Assembly (NCBI RefSeq): GCF_900113115.1
Contig: NZ_FOOF01000008.1
Coordinates: 62,001-126,000 of the forward strand
Source: Duganella sp. CF458
GTDB lineage: Bacteria; Pseudomonadota; Gammaproteobacteria; Burkholderiales; Burkholderiaceae_D
DNA: 64,000 bases
Direction: 5' to 3'
In this document: in pieces, positions 53,969 through 61,810 of the stretch
Layout of the letters: every line of letters starts with the position of its first letter
Numbering within the stretch: the first letter of the stretch is position 1
Made by a program: the position numbers and the translations under genes
Notes under the pieces: model-generated
Database searches by the model: none
Told to the model about the DNA's origin: nothing
Seen by the model: the letters and a program-made list of their open reading frames with translations, nothing else

Positions 53969-55002
53969 TGCCTGATCCCATTGCAATTGGGCGAATCGGA
54001 CTGGTGACAGGGGTGGGCTTCGACGCCGGGTCGAACTGCGCCGCCATCCGGAGCGCGATCGACAATTTCCGGGAAACCAGATTCCAGGACCAGTATGGTG
54101 AGTGGCTAATGGGCTGCGAAGTACCATTCGCCGAGTCCTGGCGCGGTGAGCGGCGGCTGGTGGAAATGGCGGCGATGGCAATCGCCGAATGCCTCGGTGG
54201 TGCGACGCGCCAGTCCTGCCAGCACATACCGTTGCTCTTGTGTTTGGCCGAGACCGACAGGCCCGGCCGCATTGTACGCGACGACGCGACATTCCTCCTT
54301 GCGTTGGAAAGCGCGCTGAACCTGAAGTTTCATCCCATGTCCCGCGTGTTCCCAGATGGCCACGTCGCGCTCGCCAGCGCCCTCGATTGCGCGCGCACGC
54401 TGGTGAAAAGCGATGGCATTCGCAGGGTGCTGGTGGCAGCCAGCGACAGTCTGCTGGTTGGCAAGACCTTAAGCCATCTGGAAGAACACGAGCGCCTTCT
54501 CACCAGCGCACATTCCGACGGCTTCATTCCTGGCGAAGGCGCGGGTGCCTTGCTGATCGAAGCACCCGGCCAATCAGCTGGCCCGCAACTGCTTTGCCGC
54601 GGCATTGGATTTGCAGTCGAACCTGCGCACATCCATTCCGACTTGCCCTTGCGGGCCAACGGATTGACCGCCGCCATCCAGCAGTCACTGGCCGACGCGG
54701 GCTGCGGCGAGAGCGTACTTGGCTTCAAGATCATCGACGCGTCGGGCGGCCAATATGCTTTCAAGGAGGCCACCTTGGCGTTCGGCCGCATTGACCGCAC
54801 CAAGCGCACGGAGTTCGACGTGTGGCACCCCGCCGACTGCATCGGCGAAATTGGCGCACCGATCGGCCTGGTCATGATCGCAGTGCTGAAGAGCGCTTTT
54901 GAGAAAGCCTATGCCAAGGGAAGCAATGTGCTGCTGCATCTTGGCAACGATGATGGCAAACGCGCATCGATGATTTTTTCATGGGATAGCGGAGCAGGGT
55001 GA
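53968..55002 (+). CDS. Ketosynthase-fold protein lacking catalytic residues
   Basis: The 344-residue thiolase-like protein has the structural block S-D-G-F-I-P-G-E-G-A-G-A-L-L-I-E near residue 185, as in 3-oxoacyl-ACP synthases. The nucleophile elbow (usually C-x-S/G with Ala-Leu after it) reads V-F-P-D-G-H-V-A-L, without cysteine. The usual H-G-T-G-T becomes D-A-S-G-G-Q-Y, and the second His motif becomes G-E-I-G-A-P-I-G. It is thus probably not an enzyme. It sits between the DUF2169 adaptor and the DUF4150 effector, so a chaperone or scaffold role is suggested. Confidence 0.75.
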   Translation: MPDPIAIGRIGLVTGVGFDAGSNCAAIRSAIDNFRETRFQDQYGEWLMGCEVPFAESWRGERRLVEMAAMAIAECLGGATRQSCQHIPLLLCLAETDRPGRIVRDDATFLLALESALNLKFHPMSRVFPDGHVALASALDCARTLVKSDGIRRVLVAASDSLLVGKTLSHLEEHERLLTSAHSDGFIPGEGAGALLIEAPGQSAGPQLLCRGIGFAVEPAHIHSDLPLRANGLTAAIQQSLADAGCGESVLGFKIIDASGGQYAFKEATLAFGRIDRTKRTEFDVWHPADCIGEIGAPIGLVMIAVLKSAFEKAYAKGSNVLLHLGNDDGKRASMIFSWDSGAG

Positions 55003-55003
55003 A

Positions 55004-56131
55004 ATGAGTAACAAGGTGTTCGCCAACGGCCGTGAGCTGGCATGCAAGGCCGGCGCCGGCAAGACAATCTGCGCCACGCCGGACGTTTGCATGACGCCGC
55101 CCGAAAATCCCGCCACGCCGCCTGGCGTGCCGGTGCCTTACCCGAACACGGCCTTGGCATCGGATACCACCGAAGGCAGCCGAAGCGTTCGGATTTCGGG
55201 CCAGGAGGTCATGTTGAAGAACAAGTCCTACTTCAAGACCTCGACCGGCGACGAAGCTGGCTGCGCAGCCAAGAAGGGCGTGGTTTCCAGCACCAACAAG
55301 GGCAAGGTGTACTTCATCAACTGGTCGATGGATGTCAAGCTGGAAGGGGAAAACGCCGTTCGCCACCTGGACAATACGACCAACAATCACGGCAGCCCGA
55401 CCGCCAACGAATCGATTCCCTGGCCATTCGTCGACTCGGCCACCAGCGCCAGAGTCGGCAAGCGTTGCAAGAAAGATATGGATCGTGAGAAGGCTGCTTG
55501 CGCTGGATATCGGAAGGAAGTTGGCGGGCCGGGAAAAGATGCCTGCGTGGAGGCGGGGCTGGATCAACAGTTCAGCTATGACAAGACCGTGATCGCTGCG
55601 CGTTCGAAGAGCGCCACCGAAAATCCTTGCATCGCGGCGCGCCGATGCCGGCTGGTCCCTTACAACGGGACGGACGACGGCATCAATGGCTGTTGCCCAG
55701 CGCAGACCCCCGACCACATTGTCCCGAAAAGTTCCTTTTGCAAGGACTCATGGAGTAAAGGCACCAGAATGCCCGGGTGGGAAAAATACAAAGAGGACCC
55801 TGCGCCCTGCATGTGTACCGAAGGAGGAAATGCTACCGGTTCACACGGGCTGCGGCACGCGCACCATAAAACAACTGCCGGGATCGCGAAACACACTCAC
55901 CGTTCTTTCAACGCGGAACTCGCGCATTGTGTGCGGGGCGTGAGGGCGGTGGCGCCGCATTGCTCGCGCGGCTGCCTGGCGGCGCAGCTGAGAGAAGGGC
56001 ACGAAGGCTTGGGAGACCAGTCCAAGGACGTGAGATATTCGCCGTGCGGCAAAACTGACCTGTCAACGTTCAATGATTTGCAGAATACCATCAAAGACGA
56101 ATTGAAACGAATCGGCAGCACAGTACCTTAA
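55004..56131 (+). CDS. DUF4150 PAAR-like T6SS effector with HNH/GHH-type toxin tail
   Basis: The 375-residue protein has an N-terminal DUF4150 domain (about 1-130; C-M-T-P-P-E-N-P, V-P-V-P-Y-P-N, S-Y-F-K-T-S-T-G-D-E-A-G) that caps VgrG like PAAR. The Cys-rich C-terminus contains C-C-P-A-Q-T-P-D-H-I-V-P-K near residue 230 and G-N-A-T-G-S-H-G-L-R-H-A-H-H near residue 285. These resemble HNH/Tox-GHH2 nucleases. It is likely a DNase injected into competitors. The exact toxin class is inferred. Confidence 0.8.
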   Translation: MSNKVFANGRELACKAGAGKTICATPDVCMTPPENPATPPGVPVPYPNTALASDTTEGSRSVRISGQEVMLKNKSYFKTSTGDEAGCAAKKGVVSSTNKGKVYFINWSMDVKLEGENAVRHLDNTTNNHGSPTANESIPWPFVDSATSARVGKRCKKDMDREKAACAGYRKEVGGPGKDACVEAGLDQQFSYDKTVIAARSKSATENPCIAARRCRLVPYNGTDDGINGCCPAQTPDHIVPKSSFCKDSWSKGTRMPGWEKYKEDPAPCMCTEGGNATGSHGLRHAHHKTTAGIAKHTHRSFNAELAHCVRGVRAVAPHCSRGCLAAQLREGHEGLGDQSKDVRYSPCGKTDLSTFNDLQNTIKDELKRIGSTVP

Positions 56132-56149
56132 TCCGACAGGAGACCAAAG

Positions 56150-57034
56150 ATGAGCAAGGAAGTGCTGGAAACGCGTGAATTCATCAGGGGCGCCGCCAGG
56201 TTGCGCGACTTGGTGTACATCGTCACCAAAGACAGGAATTTATTGAAACGGGATATCGCCCACGCCAGTGTGCTCGGCATCTACCGTGGCCAGTGGGGTG
56301 ACGCGGTCGACGGAGGATGGAACTCCACCGCCATTGCAGTGGCGCGCCAACCGCAGGAAAAGCTCGTCCTCATTGGCGAGGAGGGCGACGTCGCAACCTA
56401 TGTCGGCGGCAAGTCTGCTGAGGAAACGATCATGCCGGAGCCGGTCATGATCCGCAACGCCAGGACGATTGACGGCCACGTTTACGCCTGCGGCATGAAG
56501 CGGCAAGTCTATCGGCGCGCGGGGGAAGCACAATGGATCGATATCAGCGCCCCGCGCGCCAAGGACCTTGAAGAGCTTGGTTTTGAAGCGTTGGACGGCT
56601 TTACGGAGCAGGAAATCTATGCCGCGGGATGGGGCGGCGAGATCTGGACATTCGATGGCAGCAACTGGACAGAACAGTGCAGCCCCAGCAACGTGATCTT
56701 GTCCGCCGTCTGTTGTGCGGGCGACGGCCAGGCTTATATTGCCGGGCAGCGAGGCGTGCTCGTCAAAGGCCGGCATGATGTATGGGACACCGTGCAGTGG
56801 GAGGATGAAGTCAGTGCCGACCTATGGGACTTGTGTTGGTACCGGGACAAGCTCTACGTGGCTACCATGCAAGCGTTGTACACGCTCAATGGCAATACCC
56901 TGCAGGCAGTGGATATGGGCAGGATTGGCCCAGTCAGTTGCTACAGCCTGTCCACGGCGGAAGACGTTCTATGGTCCATAGGACAGAAGGATGTGGTTTC
57001 CTTTGACGGCAAACAATGGAAGAAATACACCTGA
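56150..57034 (+). CDS. Beta-propeller-like protein, candidate immunity protein
   Basis: The 294-residue soluble protein shows repeats of about 40 residues ending in W-T/D-pairs and G (E-I-W-T-F-D-G-S-N-W, L-Y-T-L-N-G-N, V-S-F-D-G-K-Q-W-K), as in beta-propellers. GGAGACC precedes the ATG, 18 bases after the toxin gene. Immunity genes usually follow the toxin; related propeller genes occur in such modules. I cannot name the family. No signal peptide, consistent with blocking a cytoplasmic nuclease. Confidence 0.65.
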   Translation: MSKEVLETREFIRGAARLRDLVYIVTKDRNLLKRDIAHASVLGIYRGQWGDAVDGGWNSTAIAVARQPQEKLVLIGEEGDVATYVGGKSAEETIMPEPVMIRNARTIDGHVYACGMKRQVYRRAGEAQWIDISAPRAKDLEELGFEALDGFTEQEIYAAGWGGEIWTFDGSNWTEQCSPSNVILSAVCCAGDGQAYIAGQRGVLVKGRHDVWDTVQWEDEVSADLWDLCWYRDKLYVATMQALYTLNGNTLQAVDMGRIGPVSCYSLSTAEDVLWSIGQKDVVSFDGKQWKKYT

Positions 57035-57035
57035 T

Positions 57036-58325
57036 ATGCACATCCTGGACACCGGTATGCCGCTGCCCACAAGGGGGCGTTCGATCGCTTCAATCGTCGG
57101 CCGCCATGCGCAGGAAGCCGCCATGCTTGGCCAGCAGCGTGGCGTATTTGCTCAGTCAGCCCAGAACAGCTTGCGCCATTTGCGCCGTATCGACGACAGG
57201 ATCGCTGCGCATCTGGACGGGCTCTCGGTAGCGGGCGAGGCCGGCTGGTTCCACTGCGAAGCAGGGCTGGCGCAGGCGGGTCCAGGGGAATTGTTTGCCG
57301 CGACAGTGATGGCGATTGAAACCAGGAACGCGGCCAGGCTGGGAAAACTGTTGGCGCTCGCCGAGGCGATGCCGGAATGCCGGAGCGGCCTGCATCTCGC
57401 CTTCGCCTGGGTCTCAGCGCAATTCTTGCAAGGCACCATCAGCAGTTTGTTCGCTTCGTCCAGCCCATTTCATCGGCAAGTCGGCATTGCCGCGTGTGCC
57501 ATGCATCAAGTCGATCCAGGGCGTGCGCTGGACGCGGCCCTGGGTGACGCTGATGTGGCCTTGCGCGCATGTGCGCTGCGCGTCGCCGGACAGGCCGGTC
57601 GGCGCGACTTGCTGGGCGAATGTTCGAAGGCAATGGACGACGGTGACCCAAACTGCCGCTTCGAGGCAGCCTGGTCAGCAGCGTTACTGGGAGAACGCGA
57701 GGGCGCCACGGCAATTCTAAAACACAGTGTGCTGCAAGCGGGGCCGCGCCAGGCCCGCGCGCTGCGTCTGATACTGAAGATGATCGATCCGGCCCAGGCA
57801 AACTTGCTTTTGAGGGAACTGGCTTCCCAACCGCTGCGCGACCGCTTGCTGATTCAGGGCGCTGGCATGGCGGGAGATGCCAGCTATATCCCGTGGCTCC
57901 TGACGCAGATGCAAGACCGGAACTTGGCGCGGCTGGCCGGAGAGGCTGTCGCCACGATCGCCGGCCTGGACCTGGCCTTGCTGGACTACGACGGCAAACC
58001 GCCGGAAAACATTGCGGCCGGTCCAAACGACGATCCCGGCGATGACGACGTCGAGATGGACGAAGACGATGGCCTGCCATGGCCAGACCGGGTGAAGTTG
58101 CAGTCCTGGTGGCAAGAGGAACAAGTTCGTTTCGCAACGGGCGTCCGCTATTTCCTGGGCCAGCCGGTAACGCTCGCCCAAGCCAGCAAGGTGCTGCGCG
58201 AGGGCTGTCAAAGGCAACGCAAGGCGGCGGCGGAATATCTTTGCCTGTTGCGGCCTGGGACGCCGCTTTTTCCTACCGATGCTCCGGCGTGGCGGCAGGA
58301 ACGTTGGCTCGCCAGGATGGATTGA
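57036..58325 (+). CDS. TIGR02270-type HEAT-repeat-like T6SS-linked protein
   Basis: The 429-residue protein is Ala/Leu-rich with helical repeats (A-C-A-L-R-V-A-G-Q-A-G-R-R-D-L-L). The C-terminal third is acidic (D-D-P-G-D-D-D-V-E-M-D-E-D-D) and ends in W-R-Q-E-R-W-L-A. This matches the TIGR02270 family of uncharacterised proteins found in T6SS loci with DUF2169 and DUF4150. The ATG at 57036 lies one base after the previous stop. Confidence 0.75.
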   Translation: MHILDTGMPLPTRGRSIASIVGRHAQEAAMLGQQRGVFAQSAQNSLRHLRRIDDRIAAHLDGLSVAGEAGWFHCEAGLAQAGPGELFAATVMAIETRNAARLGKLLALAEAMPECRSGLHLAFAWVSAQFLQGTISSLFASSSPFHRQVGIAACAMHQVDPGRALDAALGDADVALRACALRVAGQAGRRDLLGECSKAMDDGDPNCRFEAAWSAALLGEREGATAILKHSVLQAGPRQARALRLILKMIDPAQANLLLRELASQPLRDRLLIQGAGMAGDASYIPWLLTQMQDRNLARLAGEAVATIAGLDLALLDYDGKPPENIAAGPNDDPGDDDVEMDEDDGLPWPDRVKLQSWWQEEQVRFATGVRYFLGQPVTLAQASKVLREGCQRQRKAAAEYLCLLRPGTPLFPTDAPAWRQERWLARMD

Positions 58326-58328
58326 GCC

Positions 58329-58490
58329 ATGCAAGCCAGGTTGCTGCTGAGCGTGTTGGCGTTGATTTTCCTGGCCGCCGCTGGCCTGCGATGTTATCGC
58401 GACGGTGGCCGCATCGCTCCTGCCAGTAAGACCTGGTTCCTGACCGGCGCCATATTCGCCCTGGTCAGCACCTGGTTGTGGCTGGAATGA
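58329..58490 (+). CDS. 53-residue membrane protein
   Basis: The frame from the ATG at 58329 encodes M-Q-A-R-L-L-L-S-V-L-A-L-I-F-L-A-A-A-G-L, a charged middle with R-C-Y-R-D-G-G-R, and L-T-G-A-I-F-A-L-V-S-T-W-L-W-L-E. Two hydrophobic helices are joined by a basic loop. It starts three bases after the TIGR02270 stop with no internal stop, so it is a real gene too short for usual cut-offs. Such two-helix proteins often accompany this module. Function unknown. Confidence 0.65.
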   Translation: MQARLLLSVLALIFLAAAGLRCYRDGGRIAPASKTWFLTGAIFALVSTWLWLE

Positions 58491-58654
58491 TAGGGCGGTC
58501 GACACATGCGTTTGGAGCGTGTCTTATTTGGCGTGCAGCCGACGATGGATAGGCAAGAGTGCTGTTAGAATTTGATCATTGATCGGCACGGCTCCGTTGG
58601 CTCTTGCATAGCTTATGCACCTTGTTTGGTGCGGAGAGGTGGTGAGGTGCACCA
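58491..58654. other. Intergenic region ahead of tagH
   Basis: 164 bases break the otherwise tight T6SS operon. No convincing promoter is seen. GGTGAGG just before 58655 serves as ribosome site. It may hold an internal promoter for tagH-pppA. Confidence 0.4.
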
Positions 58655-60295
58655 ATGATTATGATCAAAGCCGTGTCATTCAATGGCCAGCCGCTGGCCG
58701 CCGACCTTGGGGCGGCGTTCGGCGAAGCGGGTGGTGTGATAGGTCGCGGAAATGGCAATGCGCTGGTGTTGCCGGACCCGGAACGCTTCGTGTCGCGTGC
58801 GCATGCCGCGATTGCCTTCCATGCCGGAACGTATGTGATTCGCGACTTGAGCAGTGCTTCGCCCGTGTATGTCAACGGCATTCCACTGGGGAACGGACGC
58901 GAGGCAAGACTTGCATATGGCGATGAGCTGCGCATAGGCGCTTATGCCTTGCAGGTATTGCCGCAGGCCGCGCCTGGCGCAAGCAGCCTTGCAGGGACGC
59001 CTGTGGACGATCCGCTTGGCTTGTTTGAAGACAGCGTGGCGGCAGGGCAGCCAGAACCGCGGAAGGCGGATCGCCCGCCAGGTGGCATTCCTGAAGACTT
59101 CGATCCGTTTGCAGACGTGGAGTCAGCCAAGCAGCCGCTTGCTGCGCAGGCTCAGCCCCCAAGCATCGGGGACGATTTTCGCCTGGGCCTGGAACCGGCA
59201 TCGAGTTCCGACATCAACCAGCTGTTCGGTCTTGGCAACAATGCCGGTGGCAGCTTGTTTCCGGATGGCCATCCCTTAGCCGAGCAGTCTGCCGACGCGG
59301 GATACAGCGACCCATTGGTGGCGCTGGGTGCTGTGCCGCTGCCGCAGCCTGGCGCAAACAGCCAACGCGACGATGCACTCGAAATACACGCTGCGTTCGC
59401 TCCGCCACCGGTCGCGATCGGCAACGAACAAAAGGCGCGGCAGGATATCCAGGGCAGGCCGACGTCCCCGAGGCAAGGCCCGGCGGTGGCTCAGGCCGCT
59501 CCAATGGGACCCGTGGTGTCCTGGGACGTCGGCAATGAGCAGGACTCGGGTGGTATCAAGACCATGGTGATGCGTTCGCCCGCGAAGCCGTCAGCGGAGC
59601 GTGCCAATGCAGCGCAGAAGCCCGCCGCGGCGACAGCCGTCCCGGCCCCGGAAGTGGCGCTGCCGCTGGCGTCCGCCGCGCCGGTGGCCAGGGAAAGCGA
59701 GGCCGCCTTGTTGCAGGCCTTCCTGGAAGGCGCGGGCGTGCCTGATCTTGAGATAGGGACCGCGCTGACGCCTGACATGATGGCGATGTTCGGGCAGCTC
59801 TTGCGCCAGTCAACCAAAGGAACACTGGACCTGCTGATGGCCAGGTCGCTGACCAAAAGGGAGATGCATGCGCAAATGACCGTGATTGCGATGCGCGAGA
59901 ACAATCCGCTCAAGTTTTCACCGAATGTGGAAGTGGCTTTGCATAGTCTGTTGGCGCCGCGCGGAAAAGGATTCATGCCGCCGCTGCAGGCGATGCAGGA
60001 TGCTTACGATGACTTGCGGGCGCACCAGTTCGGCGTGATGGCGGGCATGCGGGCCGCGCTGGCGCGCGTCTTGCAACGATTCGACCCGGAACAATTGGAA
60101 GAGCGCCTGTCCGACAGGACGCTGGCCGATTCGCTGCTTCCGGCGCACCGCAAAGCCAGGCTGTGGGCGCAGTACCTGGCGCTGTACAACGACATCACGA
60201 AGGAAGCGGAAGACGACTTCCAGACGTGGTTCGGCAGGGAATTCCTCAGCGCTTATGAGGCGCAAATGGCAAAGCTCAAGGAAGACAGATCCTAG
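58655..60295 (+). CDS. tagH: TagH, FHA-domain T6SS protein
   Basis: The 546-residue protein has an N-terminal FHA domain (residues about 1-105: G-R-G-N-G-N near residue 30, S-R-A-H-A-A-I near residue 46, D-L-S-S-A-S-P-V-Y-V-N-G near 70). A Pro/Ala/Gln-rich linker follows, then the TagH C-terminal domain with D-M-M-A-M-F-G-Q-L and R-E-F-L-S-A-Y-E. FHA domains bind phosphothreonine made by PpkA and set off assembly. The ATG at 58661 is an alternative start. pppA follows after two bases. Confidence 0.9.
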   Translation: MIMIKAVSFNGQPLAADLGAAFGEAGGVIGRGNGNALVLPDPERFVSRAHAAIAFHAGTYVIRDLSSASPVYVNGIPLGNGREARLAYGDELRIGAYALQVLPQAAPGASSLAGTPVDDPLGLFEDSVAAGQPEPRKADRPPGGIPEDFDPFADVESAKQPLAAQAQPPSIGDDFRLGLEPASSSDINQLFGLGNNAGGSLFPDGHPLAEQSADAGYSDPLVALGAVPLPQPGANSQRDDALEIHAAFAPPPVAIGNEQKARQDIQGRPTSPRQGPAVAQAAPMGPVVSWDVGNEQDSGGIKTMVMRSPAKPSAERANAAQKPAAATAVPAPEVALPLASAAPVARESEAALLQAFLEGAGVPDLEIGTALTPDMMAMFGQLLRQSTKGTLDLLMARSLTKREMHAQMTVIAMRENNPLKFSPNVEVALHSLLAPRGKGFMPPLQAMQDAYDDLRAHQFGVMAGMRAALARVLQRFDPEQLEERLSDRTLADSLLPAHRKARLWAQYLALYNDITKEAEDDFQTWFGREFLSAYEAQMAKLKEDRS

Positions 60296-60297
60296 CG

Positions 60298-61080
60298 ATG
60301 GAACTCACGATTTCCGTGCTATCGGAACCGGGCGGGCGCGCCGTCAATGAAGACGCTTACGGCTGCTGGTCGAGTCCCACAGCCTGCTTTTGCGTTCTCT
60401 CCGACGGCGCGGGCGGGCATAAGGGTGGTGCGGTCGCGTCCCGGCTTGCGGTCGAACATGCCCTGGCATGGTTCCGGCGTTGCCAGGAATGCAGCGTGGA
60501 AGGCGTGATGAAGGCCATCGCTGCAGCCAATACGGCAATCGTCGACGCGCAACACAGTATGCCCGAGTATGCGGAGATGCGCGCCACCATCGTCGTCCTT
60601 GCCTTTGATACTGAACGGCGAAGCGCCATTTGGGGCCATGTCGGAGACACGCGCCTGTATTGTTTCCGCAGCCGGCGCATTGTGTTCCAGACGCGCGACC
60701 ACAGTGTGTTGCAGGGCATGGTCGACGCGGGCTACATGCAACTGGAAGAGCTACGCAGTTCTCCGCAGCGCAACGTTCTGCTGGCCGCGTTGGGCGATGC
60801 CGAGGCGCTCGAGCCGTGCATCCATCCATCTTCCTTCAGTGTGTGCGACGGCGATATTTTCCTGCTTTGTACCGACGGCTTCTGGGAGCATCTGGACGAG
60901 CGTAACATGGAGCAGGAGCTGCATACAGCGCTGTCGCCCGAGACCTGGTTAAGCCAGCTTGAAGGCGCTGTGAGGGCGCAAGGAGGCCATCTGCAGGACA
61001 ATTATTCAGCGCTTCTTGTGGCGTGCCGGGATTACAGTATGGCCGGGACCGAAAGCGCATTGGACGAGGACGAAGCGTGA
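60298..61080 (+). CDS. pppA: PppA, PP2C-type phosphatase
   Basis: The 260-residue PPM phosphatase has N-E-D-A near residue 17, S-D-G-A-G-G-H-K-G-G near residue 35, G-H-V-G-D-T-R-L-Y near residue 117, and L-C-T-D-G-F-W near residue 195, the aspartates of the two-metal site. PppA removes the phosphate put on by PpkA and so shuts the T6SS down. The 3' end meets the convergent tagF. Confidence 0.9.
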   Translation: MELTISVLSEPGGRAVNEDAYGCWSSPTACFCVLSDGAGGHKGGAVASRLAVEHALAWFRRCQECSVEGVMKAIAAANTAIVDAQHSMPEYAEMRATIVVLAFDTERRSAIWGHVGDTRLYCFRSRRIVFQTRDHSVLQGMVDAGYMQLEELRSSPQRNVLLAALGDAEALEPCIHPSSFSVCDGDIFLLCTDGFWEHLDERNMEQELHTALSPETWLSQLEGAVRAQGGHLQDNYSALLVACRDYSMAGTESALDEDEA

Positions 61081-61096
61081 CCGGCCGCCAGCGGTG

Positions 61097-61810
61097 TCAG
61101 CGGCCAGCCGCCAACAGGGTAGCGAAGTCATCTCCGCCCGGCAGGCCGGTGTATGCCAGCAAATGGATCGGGCCGCCTGCCGCCGCTTCGGTCCACCACA
61201 AGCTCTTGCCGCATCCCTTGCGCCCGTAGCCGTTCAGGCCCGCGACCTGGAACAGCTCGCGGAGTGTCTCGCTGGCCGGCAGCTCCAGGGCCATCGCGCC
61301 AACCGTTGCGCTATTCCACCAATGCTCCAACCGGCGCGCAGCCTCCTGTTCCTGTGCGGCTTGCGCGCGGGGAAAGGTGTTGGCGGCCAGGCGTTCCTCC
61401 AGCCTGTCCGGGTCGAAGCCGGCATTCAGGCAATCGAGCGCTATTTGTTCCAGGTCAGAATACCAGCGTTGGGCAGACAGGATGGCCGACACAACTTCAG
61501 GCTGCGGTTCGAGTTCGACCGCAATGGTCAGCGGAAAGTGGCGACCGACCTTGTCGACGCTGGGCATCAGCGTGCCGGCCCAGGCCGAAGCGCCGCATAC
61601 GCCCGGCAATACGGCGAAACTCCAGAGCGGCCCGTTCAGGTAGGTCTCCAGCCAGCGCTCCTGCAGGCTGGCGCGGCTGGCGGCCATGCCTCGCTGCAGC
61701 CACGCGTCCCAGACGCCGATAAAGGCTGGCGGCAGGCGCCGCGAGGCGAAGTCGCCCAGGGCCGGCATCTTGCCATACCAGCCGGGCAGGCGCGGCGCGG
61801 CGTCCCGCAT
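61097..61810 (-). CDS. tagF: TagF, T6SS post-translational repressor
   Basis: The 237-residue protein has W-Y-G-K-M-P-A-L-G-D-F near residue 11, the TagF/ImpM N-terminal signature, then W-S-F-A-V-L-P-G and P-S-V-D-K-V-G-R-H-F-P-L. In Pseudomonas TagF blocks firing through the threonine-phosphorylation-independent route and binds Fha. Its ATG overlaps the tssM stop by one base, so translation is coupled. Confidence 0.9.
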   Translation of the reverse strand: MRDAAPRLPGWYGKMPALGDFASRRLPPAFIGVWDAWLQRGMAASRASLQERWLETYLNGPLWSFAVLPGVCGASAWAGTLMPSVDKVGRHFPLTIAVELEPQPEVVSAILSAQRWYSDLEQIALDCLNAGFDPDRLEERLAANTFPRAQAAQEQEAARRLEHWWNSATVGAMALELPASETLRELFQVAGLNGYGRKGCGKSLWWTEAAAGGPIHLLAYTGLPGGDDFATLLAAGR

